Source: Amyelois transitella (taxonomy: Eukaryota > Arthropoda > Insecta > Lepidoptera > Pyralidae). From it: DNA of 64,000 bases. Below are positions 42,301 to 58,700 of this stretch, piece after piece. Both the position numbers and the translations under genes were made by a program. Below the pieces are notes generated by a model that was given only the letters and a program-made list of their open reading frames with translations, did no database searches and was not told the DNA's origin. Every line of letters begins with the position of its first letter. Position 1 is the first letter of the stretch. The stretch is taken from the NCBI RefSeq assembly GCF_032362555.1, contig NC_083506.1:8231501-8295500 (forward strand), read 5' to 3'.

Positions 42301-45300
42301 AATCCTAGACACATCTGTAACATAGGTTGAATTTAATGAACTGTTGAATACATCTCCTTAATCGTTCAAATCTTTAGGTTTAGGAATCGACAGTTTAACT
42401 AAGAAATAAAGCCAAAACAAAATAAGTTTTATAAATATGAAGAGTAAATAATATGATGAAAAGCTAAATCAACCCCTTATTATTCGCAAATGGAAAATAA
42501 ATATTTAATAGTCGACCTACTTTGGCTTTCTTTATGAAATTCCATTTGTCCTGATTCCATATTGTCTTCTTGCCACCATTTGTCAAGTAATCCATACACA
42601 TATTCAAAATCTGGTTGGTTACTTTTACTAGCAACGTTGATATCTGTTTTGTAGTGTTGTAGTATCGAGAAGTAGCATAAATCATTCGAATAGTGTACAG
42701 GAGACCAGGTATATATTGTTGCATTGTCAAAGGATCGCATCTAAAATAAGGGAATAAAGTTTACTGATGCATATAACCATGAACATCAGAAGAATGCGAC
42801 GTAACTGATATATTTACCTATACAAGGGCTCACAATATTTCTCCAAAGCGTATAAATATTTAACGTTATCATAAGCTTCATTATAATAATCAGTCACTTG
42901 ATTGTCCAAAAGTCTCCATTTCTAAAACAAAATAGTAGATAAGCCTTGAGGCAGTTAAGCAGTTTATTTTCGGCAGAGAATCTGGCAAAGGAGCTGTTCG
43001 CGTTTGTTAGGTACTAAGGTGGGTAGATATAATACAAGTAATTAAAGCGTAAACCACAGAACAAATTTATCTGAAATATAGATCATTGTCTCGTAGGCAT
43101 CCAATAATACAGGATTAGAACTTCTTGTGGGAAAACCAGAGAACTTAACGAACCGGATGTAGCGGAACGTACCTTTATCAGCTTCGACTTCGCACGAATC
43201 AACGTGTGAATGTACATGTAACAAGGATCGCTTTTGATGTGTTCTATAATGGAGGTGAATGTCGTGAGCTGTCTTCTCCAGTGATCCAGCTCGGCTAGAG
43301 GGCCTATGTGAGATGGCTCGCGGCGCAGCTGCTGACTTTGCACCAAGACCTAAGTACAAAAAATTAAATATGAATAAATATTATTATGTATTACTCTTCA
43401 GTATCAAGTTTTGAAAATTTTTGAATCATCAAGATGACATCTATAAAGATAGACAACCATGCTCCAATAATGCTTATTCACTGTTGAAAGTTCGTCAATC
43501 GTGTTTTTGATAACGAATGATGTATCCAGCATTTATGTCTGTTGTATCCTCTTTGGGAAGGAAGCCGAGATCCGCACATGTCTGTGATCCTGGAGGGGGT
43601 AACACTTGAAATTACTCGGAGCTAACTACTTTTGAAAGCCAGCAATGAAACCTAAACTCACCCAGACATCTGGTAATAAGATCAAGAACCATATTCCATT
43701 GGTTTTAGATCTAATTACCAGATGTCGATAAGTGTTTCATGAAATGAATTGAGAAGCAGTCACCGAAGCCGAAGCCTTCCGAATACTTCGGGGTGCTTCC
43801 GGCTTGCGAAAGAAAGAAAGAGAGAAGAAGAACTAAGAACAAACAACCTACCATAGTAATTTGTCTCATCCATTGCTTGACGTACGTACATATTTCTTCT
43901 AGAACGTGAGTCTTCGTTATAGCGGCCTTCATTTTATCTTCATCTATCAACTCGTCCTCGTATAGCGTTAAATTAATTTTAAACTTCGTGCAGCAGTCGA
44001 GATCTATTTTTGTTTCTATGACAAAACATTATGTCTATACTATTTATAAACAACATTATTTACACCTTGTTTAGTACCAATGCGCAACTAATAAGAAAGG
44101 TAGCCTTCTTATATAAATATTGTGTCACAACTATACTGTACACCTAGATAGAGCCACTTGCTTCTCGCGCTTAAAGTAACTTGGTTTTATGGTGAATGAT
44201 AATGTGTTTGTTTGCTAGCTTCACGGCAGAAGTACAGATAGGTAAATCAATATGGATGATCTGTCTTAAAGCAAATCCGTTTTAAAGTGAAAAGAGGATT
44301 ATAAAAACAAACAGTAACAAAAAAATGGTCATAGGTAAGTTATTTACAAGGTACTTAATAAATATCTTACTTTCCAAATAATCGACAAAAAGCATTATCT
44401 TCGAAATATAAGACTTTATGATGTCTGCGCTCCGAGGGTTCGGTGGGTTGATATCGCCCCATGCTTTGCACACTTGTAACGCCGGGATGTATACTCGACT
44501 TATAGTTTTGTATATCCCTGATACGACGTTCTCGGTTTCTTGATTCATGTCAAAAAATACCAAGTAATAATCCTAAAAGAACGAAACTTTTAAGTACTAA
44601 TTATAATTAAATTACTGTTAGATTATTATGTGCGAATAATTCCTGTAACCCTGTAAAGAAGCATTGGAATTTCTGTGATAATTTACGATGAGATATCAAT
44701 GGAAACTTAAGTTGTACATAATTTGGGCGCCATAAAGTTTCGCTATATCCTACATACAATCACGTCTTATACCATGAGAGGCAGACAAAGCTGAGACAGT
44801 TTCAAATTTATGCGAAACGATGATTGAACCAAAATGTGTTATGCGAAAATATGATTATTCCTTTATTTTATAGGACTATAAGAACCATAAATAAGGATTT
44901 GCATAACGCAACACAATAAAGAGTCGTAGAAATTTGTATTATTACATATGTATTAGCATATGTAGGTTATAATTCTGGTAAAAAAACTTTGTAATGAACG
45001 GTTAATTCTGCTCAAAAAATCTTGAAAAAGACTCGGTAAAGTTTTACTTTCGTAGACTTGAAAAAGACTTAGATTTCATAACAAAAATAAACGAATTGTT
45101 CTCGTGCTTTATATATAGTAATTTAACTACATGCAAACGAAGCTGAGAATAATAGCTAGGATACTAATACTCACATCAGCAACATTTTTAGTATCAATCA
45201 TTTTATTTTTAATCCTATACATTGCAACGCACGCACCCTCCGTTCCTATAGTCGACCCGTCAGAAATGTATGTTCTTTCCATTCTAGACTTCTGGTTTGG

Positions 45301-47178
45301 TACAAATCTCCCAGATTCTAAAGAAAATATTACACAAATCAATGCAAAAAAAATTGTTGCAGTAACTCTAACAAGGTAACTAAAATAAAAAGCATCGATG
45401 GTCGAATGATAAGGTGCCCGATTAAAAAAAGATTTACTTATTTCAAATCTTACCAGCACCGGTAGCATGCCACGCGATCCGCTGTTATCGCGCGAAAAAA
45501 TCGTTTATTATTTTGGGTATAACAGTTTTTTGCGCGATAAAAACGACGTCGCGCGTTCCATGCTAACGGGGGCAGGGCACTTGTTAGGTTGGTAAACATT
45601 GCTCTCTTATGCTGAGAGAAAACATCTTATGGAAAACTCACATTCGGGCAATCGGCTGTGTAACCACAATTAGACCATTGATATCTGTATACCTAGCTTA
45701 TGTTCTCCTACAAAGTTTGTTGCTGTCAGACGGAAGTCGCGGGTGGATCCGACTTTTTCCATTACCTATCTATCGGGCTCCTCTTCAGAGAGATGAAAAC
45801 GCAACCGGAACTACCTAGATTATATTTCCTGCTCAGTCAAGAAAAAATTACAAACCCATTTTCAATGGTGGCAATAAAGCATCACAAAGTACAATGCAGT
45901 TTCGGCCCCCTTCAGCTACCGCACTGTCTAGCAGGTCGATGTGAACATCAGCGTCGTAAACTCCTTCCTATAAAATATAGTGCAATACAAATATAGCTAT
46001 CACAAAAATTGAGACATTCTTAAAAGCACATATAGGTAGCCAAAAGTAAGGAGAGCAGGCCACGTTTAGTGGGATGGTTGTGTTGTACTCTGCAATAAAT
46101 AAAACAGTAGTTAAAATAATAAAGTTAGATAAAACAATAGTTGCTTACATTTTCATTATTATTCTAAAACGTACATACTAATAAACGTTCGTACATCCTC
46201 TTATTAAAAAATCAGCTTTCTAGTATAAATACAAGTAAGTATTCTGAGTGGCGCTGCTGTAGAGTATACTCTCTAGCAGCGCCCTATAAACTATCATTTT
46301 TTCTCAAATTTACTGTACGTACATACTAAATTGTTTTTTGTACATAATGTTCTTCTGTTGTAAGTACATTAAATTGCCATAGGTAGAACAAAAATGCCAA
46401 CAGGGGGCGTTGCTGCAGAGTACAACACGGATAGTTTGTATTGTACTATGAAATAGAGGTTTAGGAATAGTAAAGACTGGTAAGCAACAGCAAATAAGTT
46501 CTTAAATTTCCGTGTATAAGCCTTTCCTGGACTTTACAATTTCCGCGAGTAGAGAAGCCATAGCCTTACGCATACATTTTAATTCACTACGTGTGAAAAC
46601 TAGATGAATTTGCTAATTTCCTTAGTAATTGTTACGAATAATGTTGACAATTGAAAAAATATCGAAAATCGTCTCACCAATACGTATTCAGGTGTTCTAT
46701 TCAAAATAGATGCAGCATTTTCTAACAAAAAACGATGCTGGGTTTTCAAACCTCCCATACGATTATTACGAGCTTCTTTGGCTTTTGCCTATAAAAAGAA
46801 AAATAAGGTAGGGGTAAGTCATTTCGGAATGCCTAACAAAATAAAACAAAAGTTATTCTAATTAGAAAATTTATTTACTTGCTTGTCTTTATAAGACTCT
46901 TGGCCCAAAGCCAACGTACTCATGGACACTCTACTCTTCTTCTGAATATCTTTCAAGCGTGCCCCGGCGTCCAGTATGGCCTCCAACGCTGTCCTGTCTA
47001 CTTCAACAAGCTCCTGATCTACGCCCTCCATATACATGGTCGACCTTGACTGTGGCCGCATTCTGCTAACTGCTTCATCAAGCTTTGCTTTCGTCTCAGC
47101 CACGTCTTCTGCCTTTTCTGCATCTTCTCCGGCATCGCCTCCTTCAGCTGCCGGAGCAGCCTCCGCTTCATCAGCCAT
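12356..47178 (-). CDS. DNAH5/8: axonemal outer-arm dynein heavy chain, DNAH5/DNAH8 (gamma) class
   Basis: A multi-exon motor gene, read from Met at 47178 to the TAA at 12356-12358. It should drive the microtubule sliding of outer dynein arms in cilia and sperm flagella. The first exons are 46879-47178, 46678-46788, 45856-45967, 45175-45317 and 44371-44572, all in phase. The last two are 13188-13349 and 12356-12481. Tail, linker, four P-loops, coiled-coil stalk and C-terminal domain follow the family order. The segments PKDPKLY, CPVYKKP and WILRGVA at the C-terminus, and MRMNPK after the second P-loop, are typical of the DNAH5/DNAH8 branch. I cannot choose between those two paralogues. Family members run about 4,500 residues; I did not sum the exons. 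No frameshift or in-frame stop was seen in the exons I read, so it looks functional. The N-terminal exon is Ala/Glu-rich. The introns contain the tRNA, SINE, LINE and palindromes listed separately. Confidence 0.93.
12623..13104. mobile_element. Tc1/mariner-like MITE with 29-bp TIRs
   Basis: The left end (12623-12651, 'atacagggtgatatttaaaa...') and the reverse complement of the right end (13076-13104) match at about 25 of 29 positions. Both ends abut TA dinucleotides, consistent with a TA target-site duplication. The interior has no coding frame. It sits in the last intron of the dynein gene. Confidence 0.7.
15050..15120 (-). repeat. repeat family C fragment
   Basis: On the - strand this reads 'ctagctgttgcccgcg' followed by 'tttcgtccgcgtaaag', the edge of the same element family as at 1377 and 16258. 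Dynein intron. Confidence 0.55.
16258..16462 (+). repeat. repeat family C copy
   Basis: Contains 'ccgcccgcgacttcgtccgc', 'cccgtgggaactctggga', 'aaaaagtagcctatgtg', 'taccaaatttcatggtaatc', 'ggttcagtagtttttgcgtg' and 'actttcgcctttataat'. This is the classic 3' segment of an abundant lepidopteran retroelement (I believe RTE-type). Located in a dynein intron. Confidence 0.65.
17808..18000 (+). repeat. repeat family D, copy 1
   Basis: Ordered blocks 'aatattacaaatgcgaaa', 'acgcattatctactaaacc', 'ttcttgaa' and 'acatagggtacttttcaccc' recur at 21500 and 52208 on the same strand. Dynein intron, no coding potential. Confidence 0.6.
20232..20570 (+). repeat. repeat family C copy, diverged
   Basis: Opens with 'actagcttccgcccacgac' and 'ccgtccgcgtg', and ends with 'taccaagtttcatcgaaatc', 'ttagttttcacgtgatgcc' and 'acatacagacagacagac'. 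Same family as the copy at 16258 but with a different middle. Dynein intron. Confidence 0.55.
20700..22000 (-). other. dynein AAA5
   Basis: The exons read [13 protein letters not shown] (near 21960), [18 protein letters not shown] (near 21340), [18 protein letters not shown] (near 21250), [19 protein letters not shown] (near 21030) and [18 protein letters not shown] (near 20800). These are strongly conserved AAA5 segments of axonemal dyneins. Confidence 0.88.
21500..21675 (+). repeat. repeat family D, copy 2
   Basis: Shares 'acgcgttatctacaaaact', 'ttcttgaaattgcgtatata', 'gtttccgtgggatttacg' and 'ttttgtaggtggcgct' with the other copies, in the same order. Dynein intron. Confidence 0.65.
22809..22881 (-). 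tRNA. tRNA-Lys (UUU)
   Basis: A 73-nt gene on the - strand. The 5' arm GCCCGGA pairs with the 3' arm TTCGGGC (one G-T pair) and the discriminator base is G. The D-arm is AGCTCAGTCGGTAGAGC, the anticodon loop CTTTTAA gives UUU, and the T-arm carries GGTTCAAGTCC. A and B boxes for Pol III are present, and short T-runs follow within about 15 bases. It lies in a dynein intron on the same strand as the dynein. No intron or disrupted stem is visible, so it is likely functional. Confidence 0.95.
24580..24812 (+). mobile_element. tRNA-derived SINE
   Basis: The head (24580-24652) looks like a tRNA with 'tggcgtagcggtag' (A-box region), loop CTGTGAC and 'ggttcgaatcc' (B box). It is followed by a non-tRNA body: 'ttattggcctgggtcttgg', 'tctatataagaatttatt', 'gtatcgttgagttag' and 'cgaacttacttcgaggct'. 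I recognise this body as a very common lepidopteran SINE. The cloverleaf acceptor pairs poorly, so I call it a SINE rather than a tRNA-His gene. It lies antisense in a dynein intron of the stalk region. Confidence 0.85.
25620..27040 (-). other. dynein AAA4
   Basis: Exon 26322-26426 contains the Walker [15 protein letters not shown] (35 codons, opening with one base that completes an Arg codon). The next exon encodes [20 protein letters not shown]. Exons nearer 25700 encode [18 protein letters not shown], which is family-typical before the stalk. Confidence 0.9.
27931..27994. repeat. perfect 30-bp inverted repeat with 4-bp loop
   Basis: Positions 27931-27960 are the exact reverse complement of 27965-27994, separated by GGTA. 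It sits in a dynein intron between the exon near 27850 and the exon near 28040-28155. No mismatch is seen along the arms. No surrounding transposon body is recognisable. Confidence 0.9.
28180..28970 (+). mobile_element. degenerate non-LTR retrotransposon (LINE), 3' portion
   Basis: Fragments in different frames resemble the C-terminal end of insect LINE reverse transcriptase proteins: [14 protein letters not shown] (near 28300), [19 protein letters not shown] (near 28380), and finally [20 protein letters not shown] with SGKKA and a stop at about 28956. Frameshifts and stops separate these pieces, so it is dead. The element is antisense to the dynein gene, in the intron after the AAA3 Walker B exon. 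A truncated second copy of its 3' tail lies at about 38612-38690. Confidence 0.7.
29970..31202 (-). other. dynein AAA2
   Basis: Exon 30980-31202 contains the Walker [16 protein letters not shown] and ends in EMRMNPK. The next exons give [18 protein letters not shown] and [19 protein letters not shown], with [13 protein letters not shown] after them. AAA2 binds nucleotide structurally in dyneins. Confidence 0.92.
31640..33097 (-). other. dynein AAA1, main ATPase site
   Basis: Exon 32887-33097 contains the Walker [11 protein letters not shown] preceded by GMSMGGAPA, then [18 protein letters not shown]. The next exon (near 32465-32625) carries the Walker [16 protein letters not shown]. Exons near 32200 encode [18 protein letters not shown]. 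These are the hallmark residues of the catalytic AAA1 site and all are intact. Confidence 0.93.
33264..36205 (-). other. dynein linker exons (DHC_N2)
   Basis: These exons encode the mechanical linker that swings across the AAA ring. Diagnostic segments are [16 protein letters not shown] (near 36150), [16 protein letters not shown] (near 35580), [20 protein letters not shown] (near 34720), [19 protein letters not shown] (near 34320), [14 protein letters not shown] (near 33870) and [12 protein letters not shown] (near 33340). All lie on the - strand in the order expected for the family. Confidence 0.85.
34800..34920. repeat. low-complexity 'tagata/tagatag' tract
   Basis: Imperfect runs of 'gatagataag', 'atagatagcaa' and 'gacagatagaaa' form a short AT-rich microsatellite-like stretch in a dynein linker intron. 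Confidence 0.5.
38612..38690 (-). mobile_element. 5'-truncated LINE tail (same family as 28180-28970)
   Basis: On the - strand this reads 'gcagagatcgtggcaag', 'tggaaagaggtagtctttg' and 'cctccgggaaagaggcgtg', followed by an ATGTATGT tail. This matches 28885-28970 closely. It begins inside the last codons of the element's open frame, as expected for 5' truncation during target-primed insertion. Dynein tail intron. Confidence 0.75.
39345..39440 (+). repeat. repeat family A, copy 2 (short fragment)
   Basis: Contains 'gtcacgtctagatcccttg', 'cggggtagacagagccaac' and 'agtcttgaaaagactgac', then breaks off. Dynein tail intron. Confidence 0.7.
45472..45564. repeat. CG-rich imperfect palindrome, MITE-like
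   Basis: 'tagcatgccacgcga' at the left mirrors 'cgcgcgttccatgcta' at the right, and inner 'ttatcgcgcgaaaaaa' mirrors 'ttttttgcgcgataa'. The roughly 93-bp unit can fold on itself with mismatches. Its CG density is far above the surrounding dynein intron. Confidence 0.6.
46080..46428. mobile_element. possible 349-bp TIR element
   Basis: A 15-base word at 46080-46094 is exactly the reverse complement of 46414-46428 ('tgcagagtacaacac'). A second hairpin lies inside: 'ggcgctgct' near 46251 faces 'agcagcgcc' near 46276. It lies in the second intron of the dynein gene and has no coding frame. Ends and target-site duplication are not proven. Confidence 0.45.
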
Positions 47179-48057
47179 ATTTTTCTACCGCCTACGTAAA
47201 TAGATGGATTTATAATTGAGGTGGCAGAAACTTCAAGCAAAAATTTATCAACATATGTTTCTGTCTAATCGGGAGACAGAAATGATTTGATATTTTAATT
47301 TCGTGACAATCTTACATTCTAAATTCAAATACGTTTGAATTTGGAGCCAATGAGTGTTTCAAAATTTTTTTTTCCAAAAAAATACAGCGATTTGGGAAAC
47401 ACTTTTTGTCTTTTAGCAATCAAACTTCTTAATGATCTTGTTTTTGCCACTGTCGACTGACGAGTTTAGACAGTTTTTGTCATAGAATTATGCTAATATT
47501 GGTTAAGTATAGCTGTGGATGCTGAGTGAGTGCTTCGGAAAAGTTTGTTTTTCATCATGCCCTAGTCATGACCGGGGACTTTGTGGTGAGGCAGGTGCAC
47601 TACAAATGACTCTGTTATGTACATTAGATAGTTTAATGCTTCTAAATTGTTAAAAATATGTTATGCTCTTACGGCCAGAGATAACATCGTCAGGAAACCA
47701 TATTCAGGCAACGGGGATCATCGTCGAAAGGTTTACTGTGAGCTCCTTTCCAGAGATATGTGACCGGGATTAACGCCAGGAGTCTTACTTTTGTTTTCTG
47801 GCCAGACCCTCATACAATTTCTATCTATTTATTATCCAAGACCATGTAAGGCATAAAGAAAAAATATATATGTGCCAAATGTCAGTGTCACTACTGTCAC
47901 TTTTGTTGTTTCGATATAGTATCTCTATTTAGTTTGTGTTTTCGATTTGTTTACCGCCACCTGCTTCCCCCAGTCGGATCAAAGCAAAACAGATATTAAA
48001 AATTATTTGTTTATCATTATTTTATAAATTATCCGTGAACCTCTGTATAATTTTACT
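47179..48057. promoter_or_regulatory. divergent dynein / MCM8 intergenic region
   Basis: The 879 bases between the two start codons must contain both 5' UTRs and either a shared or two separate promoters. I see no clear TATA box or X-box-like motif. Its middle (about 47520-47795) is a decayed family B repeat. Confidence 0.55.
47520..47795 (+). repeat. repeat family B, copy 2, diverged
   Basis: Retains 'catgaccggggactttg', 'aggaaaccatattcaggcaa', 'gagctcctttccagagat' and 'gaccgggattaacgccagga', in the same order as the copy at 5560-6000. It lies between the divergent dynein and MCM8 genes. Confidence 0.55.
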
Positions 48058-55465
<7,408 letters not shown>

Positions 55466-55492
55466 AACTTAATTGTATAATTTTAAGCATTC

Positions 55493-55534
55493 AATAAATA
55501 ATTTTTTGAGTTCATTGAAATTACAATTTTTATT
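55493..55534. terminator. apposed convergent polyadenylation signals (MCM8 / rasp)
   Basis: AATAAA on the + strand at 55493-55498 is 28 bases past the MCM8 stop. AATAAA on the - strand lies at 55529-55534, with another at 55702-55707 nearer the rasp stop. If the distal rasp signal is used, the two mRNA 3' ends would overlap. Confidence 0.6.
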
Positions 55535-55792
55535 TTAATAGGTAAATTTGCTTATGAAGAAATGATATGTAACACAATTCGTCAGATCTAATAACTTATG
55601 ACGTGAAGATAAAAATATTTAGTTACTGAATAGAAATTCTTTTTCATCTAAAAGAGGAATTTTTCTTCAAAAGTTTTTATGATGTAGCTATATTTCCTGC
55701 ATTTATTCTACAAAAGAAAAATATATGAAAGATAATATTATAAAAGTATAAAAATAAAAAATATCACAGAATATCAATTAGGAAACTATATG

Positions 55793-58700
55793 CTATTGCA
55801 TAAATTTAGCATCGTTTATCTTTCGGTCACTGCGAGAGGAAACATTTTTCAAAGCCATAGAGACTTGACAACATGAATATAATGCAAGGCTTATAATTAT
55901 AGAATTCCAAAATGTAGGCTGAGCTAAACGTTCAAAGAACAAATCTCCCACTTTTGTACCAGCAAATAAATAAAAATTTGAGACGGCTGACACGGCTAGC
56001 AGTGGTGCACATAACATAGCAGTAAAACGAGTTTCCATTTGGTCTGTTTGTAATATGTTTTCTTTAAACCATTTATACTCTGCAGTTTCTGATATAACTT
56101 TTCCTGTTACTTCTAATGTTATACCTAAATAGTTTAAAACAGACCAAATAAAAATATTCCATGCAGTGCCGTGCCACATAAAGATGAATAGAAATGCAGC
56201 AAAAGATGCAAATAGTTTGTACACCATCTTAGGGAAGCAATAATTCTCAATGAGAGTATTAAAAGATGGCTTGTAGATGTACCTGAAAAACAAAATAGTT
56301 ACACTTGATAAAATAAAGTTCATGTGGGTCCATTACAAAAAAGAATAGGACCACTCCATCTCTTTCCCACGGATGTCGTAAAAGGCGACTAAGGGATAGG
56401 CTTATAAACTTGGGATTCCTCTTTTAGGCGATGGGCTAGCAACCTGTCACTATTTGAATCTCAATTCTATCTTAAAGCCAAATAGCTGAATGTGGCCTAT
56501 CAGTCTTTACAAGACTGTTTGCTGTCTACCCCGCAAAGGATATAGACGTGATTATATGTATGTATGTATGTTGATAAAATAAAATAACCCTTTATTGCAC
56601 CACAATAAATAACAGCAAATTCGTCATGTATTAAAAACGTACTATGTTTTTAAAACATGACCAAAGGCGACCTTATCACTTAAAGCAATCTTTTCCAGGT
56701 AACCATGTAAATCATGTATAAAACTTTACCCAGAGAAAATATTAGCAGGTGGCGCTGAGTTAACTTGCAGCATATTCTAGAGATAATTTATCAAAATATC
56801 TACACAAATTCAAATTGCAATGTCACAGACTCTCTTATCTTGGTAAGTTCCCAATTGAACCCTCTGCCACTGTGCTTAGAACCTGGGGTCGGCTTACAGA
56901 CTTTAGAAAAATATTTTTAAATATTTATTGAGGCTTAGCTCCGTGTTCTATATGGAGTATATGTGGATTAAGAACAAAAGCCTAATATAAAAGACAAACT
57001 AAGCAATAGTAACAAAGCAGCTTACAAGAAAAAAAGGGTCACCATTGTAAAAGTTGCTAAATGTATTGCATACATACGTACACACATATAGTCATGTATA
57101 TGATATAGGTACAGTATATCCCTTGCGTGTTAGGCAGAGCCAAGTCTTGAAAAGACTGAAAAGCCATGTGCATCTGTATAGCTTTGTGATCGAATTGAGA
57201 TTCAAATAGTGACAGGTTGCTAGCCCATGGCGACAACACAACAACATACAAGAGGAATCTCAAGTTTATAAACCTATCCCGTAGTCGCCTTTTACATTCA
57301 TGGGAAAAATATGGAGAGGACTACTCTAAAGTGTGGGAAATCACATGTTCTGGATGTTTTCCAATCTGGTATTCATTGTAAGTTCAATCCTTTGTTTACT
57401 CAATGTGCCATTTTTATAATAAATATAAAAAATAGTGGAAGCACTTACTTCACTAAAAATTTATATAGGCCAACATCAAAGTATCTCCACATTTGAGAAT
57501 ACACATGTACCCTGGCTATACATCGAGGAGTGGGGGGAGGTTCCAGATGGTCCAGTCGAGCAAAAGCTGATGTAGTTCCATACGAAATGACGTACTTCAA
57601 ATGAAATTCTATGCCCATCCACAAGCCACCACCACATAAAGCCAGTGGCGGCAATTTTCTGAGTGCCTAAAATGTAACATGGGGTTTACTATTTAGCACA
57701 AAAAAATTATTAATAATAAAAATATTTTATTTGTTTGTAACTAGGTATAAAGAACCTGAACTGATTTTGCATAATGTGACACAGATATAGACTTATACTT
57801 TACTTTCTTTCTGTAAATTCCCAAGAGAGGCCCTAAGAAAAATTATAGTTGTTTTGTCACTAAAATTTCTTTTGCTACAAAAAAACTTTAAGTGATATTA
57901 TGACAGAGATAAACATTTGGAGATAACACTTTTTTTTAAATTCCATGGGAATGTTTTAACTAATCACAGGTGGATCTGTAGTTAACAGCCCATATCATAG
58001 AAAAATAAAAAACTTATGTGTTTATCTTACCTCCATATTGCTCTGCATTGCATAAAAATAAATGTAATGAAATGCTACATCCAAGCAGAAGGAATAGATT
58101 TGATATAACAAAATATCTGAAATAAATCTTTTCAGTCTTGGCCACAATAGTTCATTAGTAGCATAAAAGCTCTTTTCAAAGTCTTCATAGAGGATCATAG
58201 GCCCAATATACAACAATGGTAAATATAGGACATAGCTTAACATGTTCACCAAGGTCTCCAATGCTGAAGGCAAAACACCATCCATGTCCTGTATTTTTCT
58301 TTTCTTTTCTACATAGTCAATGCAGAAACTAATACATCTTAGTTCAATCCAAGCTACAGTGAATAATACAAGGTATACTTCTTCATCTTTTAGTTCTTCA
58401 TTATCAAGAAAATACCAAAAGAAGTATTTATATTTTAGTGAATTGTAACAAACAAGTAATATTATACCAGTAAACCATATGCTTAATTTTTTTCCTCCTA
58501 AGATTATAATTGTGAAAAATATTAATGGTTGTGCTATTATCAAAATGAATTGCCGATATCCCATGTGAAAAATTACAAAAAATATACTTGACATAATGTA
58601 CCAATATTTCAAAAAACTTTTATTATGTACATTTGTTCTTCTGATAAGTTCAGATACTGAGAACTGTATTATGAAGCTATACCAAAATTTTTGAATGAAA

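Larger units (their letters stand above)
36230..47178 (-). other. dynein tail exons (DHC_N1 region)
   Basis: Exons in this interval encode the N-terminal stem that dimerises and binds intermediate chains. Recognisable family segments include [13 protein letters not shown] (near 43260), SRYYNTTKQ (near 42660), [15 protein letters not shown] (near 42190), [12 protein letters not shown] (near 41290) and [18 protein letters not shown] (near 40310). Exon 3 (45856-45967) ends with one base over and exon 4 (45175-45317) begins AA, rebuilding a Glu codon. This is the least conserved part of the gene, so individual exon edges are less certain. Confidence 0.8.

Noticed and set aside
45131..45379. 82-codon + strand frame with a membrane-like segment
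   Set aside because: It is antisense to a dynein tail exon (45175-45317) that joins in phase on both sides.
45700..45996. 98-codon + strand open frame
   Set aside because: Antisense to dynein exon 3 (45856-45967); no motif.
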